Source of the DNA: Spirochaetaceae bacterium
GTDB taxonomy: Bacteria; Spirochaetota; Spirochaetia; WRBN01
Assembly: GCA_020024055.1 (NCBI GenBank)
Contig: JAHHUI010000072.1
Coordinates: 1-7,095 of the forward strand
DNA: 7,095 nucleotides
Direction: 5' to 3'
Both the position numbers and the translations under genes were made by a program. Positions 4,110 through 7,095 of this stretch are shown piece after piece; within the stretch, counting starts at the first letter, position 1, and every line of letters begins with the position of its first letter. The notes under the pieces were generated by a model, which saw nothing but the letters and a program-made list of their open reading frames with translations, was not told the origin of the DNA and ran no database searches.

Positions 4110-6866
4110 CTAATGGAACAGCCCCCAGTTTTTACCTTCTTCCACATGAATCTGAATTTTCATGGGCACAGGAAGATTCAGCGAGGCTTGTTCCATATTA
4201 GTGTACAGCAGGGTGCGGCATTGTGCAGCTTCATGCTCGGGGGCTTCCATAATCAATTCGTCATGCACCTGAAGCAAAAGATGTGCCTGCAATTTCTCGC
4301 GCGCAAGGGCTGCATCAATGTTCAGCATGGCTTGCTTGATAATATCAGCTGCACTGCCCTGGATAATGGTATTGATGGCCATACGCGCGGCGGCTGCTTT
4401 TTCATTTTTGTTCAGGCTGGTGATATGGCGAATAGGGCGCCATCGCCCAAGAATGGTGTGCACGCCGCCTTCTGTTTCTGCCCTGGCTACGGTATCTTGA
4501 ATAAATTTCTGCACATCGTGATAGCGCCGGAAATAGGCATTGATAAAGCTTTCGGCCTGGCTTCTGGGGATTTTTAATTCATTGCTTAATCGAAAGGCAC
4601 TCATGCCATACAACACACCGAAATTCACGCTTTTGGCTGCTCGGCGCTGCTCGGGCGTCACCTCTTCGCTGGGCACAGAAAAAATGAATGCAGCTGTTTC
4701 CTGATGCAGGTCGCGCCCTGTTTCAAAGATCTCCAGCATATGGCTGTCTTTGGCCAGATATGCCAGAATCACCAACTCAATCTGGCTGTAGTCGGCGCTG
4801 ATCAGCGACCAGCCTTCGCCGCTTTCAAAGGCACTGCGGATCTTGCGTCCCTCTTTTGTACGCACAGGCAGATTCTGCAGATTCGGATTTTGACAGGCCA
4901 GGCGCCCGGTGCTGGCACCCACCTGGATAAAATCACAATGAATGCGATGATCGGCGGCACATTGCTGAATCAAGGCATCTGTATAGGTCGATTTCAGCTT
5001 GGTCAGCTGGCGATAGTCCAGCATTTTTTGTGGAATGGGATGAAATTGAGACAGATATTCCAAAGTGGCTGCATCTGTGGTGAAGCCGTTGCGATTTTTC
5101 TTGCCTGTGGGCAGCTTCAATGTAGTGAACAGCACTTCCTGTAATTGCTTGGTGGAATTAAGATTGAAAGGAAAGCCCGCCAGGTCATAGATTTCTTTCT
5201 CTGCCGCCTGCATCATGGTGCCCAGTTCATTCGAAAAGCTGCGCAGCTTGTCTGTGTTCACCAAAATGCCGGCAATTTCCATGCGCGCCAGGATAGGAAT
5301 CAGCGGCATTTCCAGCTGATGCAACAATTGATCAAGCGATTTCTCTTTCAGTTTCGGCTCGAAAAGATGATACAGTTTCAAGGCCAGGTCGGCGTCTTCA
5401 CAGGCATAGGCCACCGCTTGATCAAGGAGAACATGCGAAAAATTCTGATTTTTTCCCACAATGCTGGTAAAAGACATTGTTTCGTGGTTGAGATAAGATT
5501 TAGCCAAAAAATCCAAATTCACTCTTGCTTCGCTGTCCAGCAGCCAGCCGGCAATCATGGTGTCGAAATAGGGAATAAAATCAATGCCGTATTTGTGCAG
5601 CACCTTCATGTCAAATTTCAAATTCTGCCCAATGATTTTGTGCTCTCGATTCATCAGCACGGGCCGCACAATATCCAAGACCTCTTCTGTACTCAGTTTT
5701 AAAGGTTCAGGGGCCATCACTGGGATGTACACGGCATGATCTTCCTGATAGGAAAAAGAGAGGCCCACTAAATGGCATGTCAATGTATCCAGGCCGTCAG
5801 TTTCACAGTCGAATGCAAAGATCTGTTTCTCGCACAGAATCTGCATAAAGTCTTCAATTTCCTGGCGGCTGATTAATGTTTTATAATGGAATTTTTTCCT
5901 TTGCGAACGGAAAGTGGGTTCTGCGAAAAGATCAGGCTGTCCTGCCAGGGCGCTTTTTTCCATGGCCTGCTGCTCTAAATACTCTTGGCTGTCAGCCACC
6001 ATACGTCGGCAATAATTTGCCAGGCTGGGCAGCTCATAATGTTCAAAGGGCTTGATGCCTCGATAAAAATTAATGGGAATATGTGTTTCCAATATGCCTT
6101 GATCAATGGGCACATCATAGGCCAGGTCAACCAGTTTGGCGCTCAGGCGGGCATACTCTTCTCCGTTTTTCAGTCTTTCCTGTAAAGAAGCCGGCTTGAC
6201 ATCAGAGATATTTTCATAGATTTTGTCTAAGGTGCCATAGGTATCAAGCAATTTCAAGGCAGTTTTCTCGCCCACACCCTTAATGCCGGGGATATTGTCG
6301 CTGCTGTCGCCGACCATGGCCAAATAATCGCGCACCTGATGCGGCCATACGCCTTTGCTGTCCATCACCCCCTGTGTGTCCAGCATCACAAAATTATCCT
6401 TGCCCGGGCGCAGCATGCTGACACAGTCATCCACCAGCTGCATCAGATCTTTATCCGCAGTGATAATGCAGGTTTTTTGTTTTTTTGCTGTGCGCATCCG
6501 GCAAATGGTGGCGATCAAATCATCTGCTTCATAGCCATTTACACGCAGACTGACAATATCCATGGCCTGCAGGATATTTTCGATAATAGCTGTCTGGGCA
6601 TGCAGATCTTGAGGGGTTTTTTCTCTGTTGGCCTTGTATTGGTCATACAGATCAAAGCGAAAGCTGCGAGTTTTGCTGTCCATCGCCACAATAAATTCCT
6701 CTGGCGTATATTGGCGAAACAAAGAAAAAAGCGAACGGAAAAATGCCAGCACGGCGGCAATATTTTCTCCTCGACTGTTGTATAAAGGCCGATTGGAAGA
6801 AAAAGCATGATAGCATCGGTAAATCATTCCATAGCCATCAAGAATAAATAATGTATTTTCACTCAT
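4110..6866 (-). CDS. polA: DNA polymerase I with 5'-3' and 3'-5' exonuclease domains
   Basis: This 918-residue repair and Okazaki-processing polymerase is of full family length. The 5' nuclease domain (about 1-290) keeps its metal ligands: D10, D63, E113/D115/D116, D138/D140, and D187/D190 in GDSSDNIPGIKGVG. The 3'-5' proofreading domain (about 325-515) is intact, with D353 and E355 (FDCET), D419 (NLKFD), and Y487/D491 (YACED). Polymerase motif A is DYSQIEL (D692, E697), motif B runs RxxxKxxxFG (R741, K745, F749) to Y753-G754, and motif C is VHDE (D870, E871). F749, not Tyr, predicts discrimination against dideoxynucleotides. After QIEL the usual Arg is V699. I chose the ATG at 6866 because the protein then begins MSENTLFILDG, as expected for the family, and because it overlaps the upstream stop as ATGA. 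The ATG at 6908 would add 14 unlikely residues inside the upstream gene. No strong Shine-Dalgarno is seen, which fits translational coupling. Confidence 0.97.
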   Translation of the reverse strand: MSENTLFILDGYGMIYRCYHAFSSNRPLYNSRGENIAAVLAFFRSLFSLFRQYTPEEFIVAMDSKTRSFRFDLYDQYKANREKTPQDLHAQTAIIENILQAMDIVSLRVNGYEADDLIATICRMRTAKKQKTCIITADKDLMQLVDDCVSMLRPGKDNFVMLDTQGVMDSKGVWPHQVRDYLAMVGDSSDNIPGIKGVGEKTALKLLDTYGTLDKIYENISDVKPASLQERLKNGEEYARLSAKLVDLAYDVPIDQGILETHIPINFYRGIKPFEHYELPSLANYCRRMVADSQEYLEQQAMEKSALAGQPDLFAEPTFRSQRKKFHYKTLISRQEIEDFMQILCEKQIFAFDCETDGLDTLTCHLVGLSFSYQEDHAVYIPVMAPEPLKLSTEEVLDIVRPVLMNREHKIIGQNLKFDMKVLHKYGIDFIPYFDTMIAGWLLDSEARVNLDFLAKSYLNHETMSFTSIVGKNQNFSHVLLDQAVAYACEDADLALKLYHLFEPKLKEKSLDQLLHQLEMPLIPILARMEIAGILVNTDKLRSFSNELGTMMQAAEKEIYDLAGFPFNLNSTKQLQEVLFTTLKLPTGKKNRNGFTTDAATLEYLSQFHPIPQKMLDYRQLTKLKSTYTDALIQQCAADHRIHCDFIQVGASTGRLACQNPNLQNLPVRTKEGRKIRSAFESGEGWSLISADYSQIELVILAYLAKDSHMLEIFETGRDLHQETAAFIFSVPSEEVTPEQRRAAKSVNFGVLYGMSAFRLSNELKIPRSQAESFINAYFRRYHDVQKFIQDTVARAETEGGVHTILGRWRPIRHITSLNKNEKAAAARMAINTIIQGSAADIIKQAMLNIDAALAREKLQAHLLLQVHDELIMEAPEHEAAQCRTLLYTNMEQASLNLPVPMKIQIHVEEGKNWGLFH

Positions 6867-7095
6867 AAACTTATATCCAGCATACGGGGTGCGCTGTGAT
6901 TTTGACACAATGCTTTTTTATGGCCCCGAAAATAATGTTGCGTTGTGCACAGCAGCTGAGAGAGTTCTTCACGTTTTTGTGAAAGCACACTCTGTATTTC
7001 GTCAATGGCCTGGGAAATGGCCCGGCCCAGGGCAGAAATCTCGTTTTCGAGGCCTTGATGCAGCGGTATTTGCACAGAATATTGCTGTTTAATAA
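6863..7095 (-). CDS. C-terminal part of an unrecognised helical protein (partial at the window edge)
   Basis: The frame is open from the right edge to a TGA at 6865-6863, giving 76 visible codons. The TGA overlaps the polA ATG by the ATGA arrangement, which indicates a real cotranscribed gene rather than a chance frame. The visible sequence begins IKQQYSVQIPLHQG. It then has a charged, heptad-like helical stretch (LENEISALGRAISQ and on through KREELSQLL) that could form a coiled coil, followed by a short basic tail ending in MLDISL. There is no membrane helix. A GTG at 7075 could be a start, but no Shine-Dalgarno precedes it and the frame continues beyond it, so the gene most likely starts outside the window. 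Helical chaperone-like proteins such as FlgN or FliT have a comparable look, but the similarity is too weak for an assignment. Confidence 0.6.
   Translation of the reverse strand, partial: IKQQYSVQIPLHQGLENEISALGRAISQAIDEIQSVLSQKREELSQLLCTTQHYFRGHKKALCQNHSAPRMLDISL

Noticed and set aside
4704..5702. Two consecutive plus-strand open frames (146 and 185 codons) opposite polA
   Set aside because: They are antisense to continuous, motif-bearing polA coding sequence. Their translations are rich in His, Gln and Phe with no recognisable domain, as expected for shadow frames.
6339..6785. Plus-strand frame of 148 codons opposite the 5' nuclease part of polA
   Set aside because: It is antisense to conserved metal-binding motifs of polA, with no ribosome-binding site or recognisable domain of its own.
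6867..6908. Longer polA start at 6908
   Set aside because: It would add 14 residues not typical of Pol I and lie fully inside the upstream gene. The ATGA overlap at 6866-6863 gives a better start.

Overview
The window looks like ordinary housekeeping and fermentation chromosome from an anaerobic, fermentative bacterium. Three observations point, with moderate confidence, to a spirochaete (Treponema or Sphaerochaeta type). The N-terminus of DNA polymerase I reads like spirochaete PolA as I remember it. The polymerase keeps an intact D-x-E proofreading site, which many Clostridia have lost. A membrane-anchored GerMN-domain protein sits beside it with no other sporulation gene in view. This assignment comes from recalled sequence features, not from a search.

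Left half, plus strand: the last codons of an unidentified upstream gene (1-47), then a complete [FeFe]-hydrogenase catalytic subunit of the NADH/ferredoxin-linked HndD/HydA type (49-1818), phosphate acetyltransferase (1870-2862) and a small two-helix membrane protein (2884-3105). Gaps are short (1, 51 and 21 bases), no terminator lies between the genes, and each of the last two has a purine-rich ribosome-binding site, so they probably form one transcription unit. Functionally, the hydrogenase disposes of reducing equivalents as H2. Pta turns acetyl-CoA into acetyl phosphate, which an acetate kinase outside the window would use to make ATP. Together this is acetate plus H2 fermentation.

Right half, minus strand, read from the right edge: the C-terminal end of an unrecognised helical protein (6863 to the edge), DNA polymerase I with all three activities (4110-6866), and a membrane-anchored GerMN-domain protein (3126-4034). 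The edge gene and polA overlap by four bases (ATGA), which fixes the polA start at 6866 rather than at an upstream ATG at 6908.

The two units converge at about 3105-3126. There, an imperfect 15-bp hairpin contains both stop codons and probably forms a shared transcript end. I found no RNA genes, mobile elements, CRISPR arrays or long repeats. I see no clearly new system. The points most worth a second look are the convergent hairpin, substitutions at usually conserved positions in Pta, the hydrogenase and PolA, and the two unrecognised small or partial proteins.
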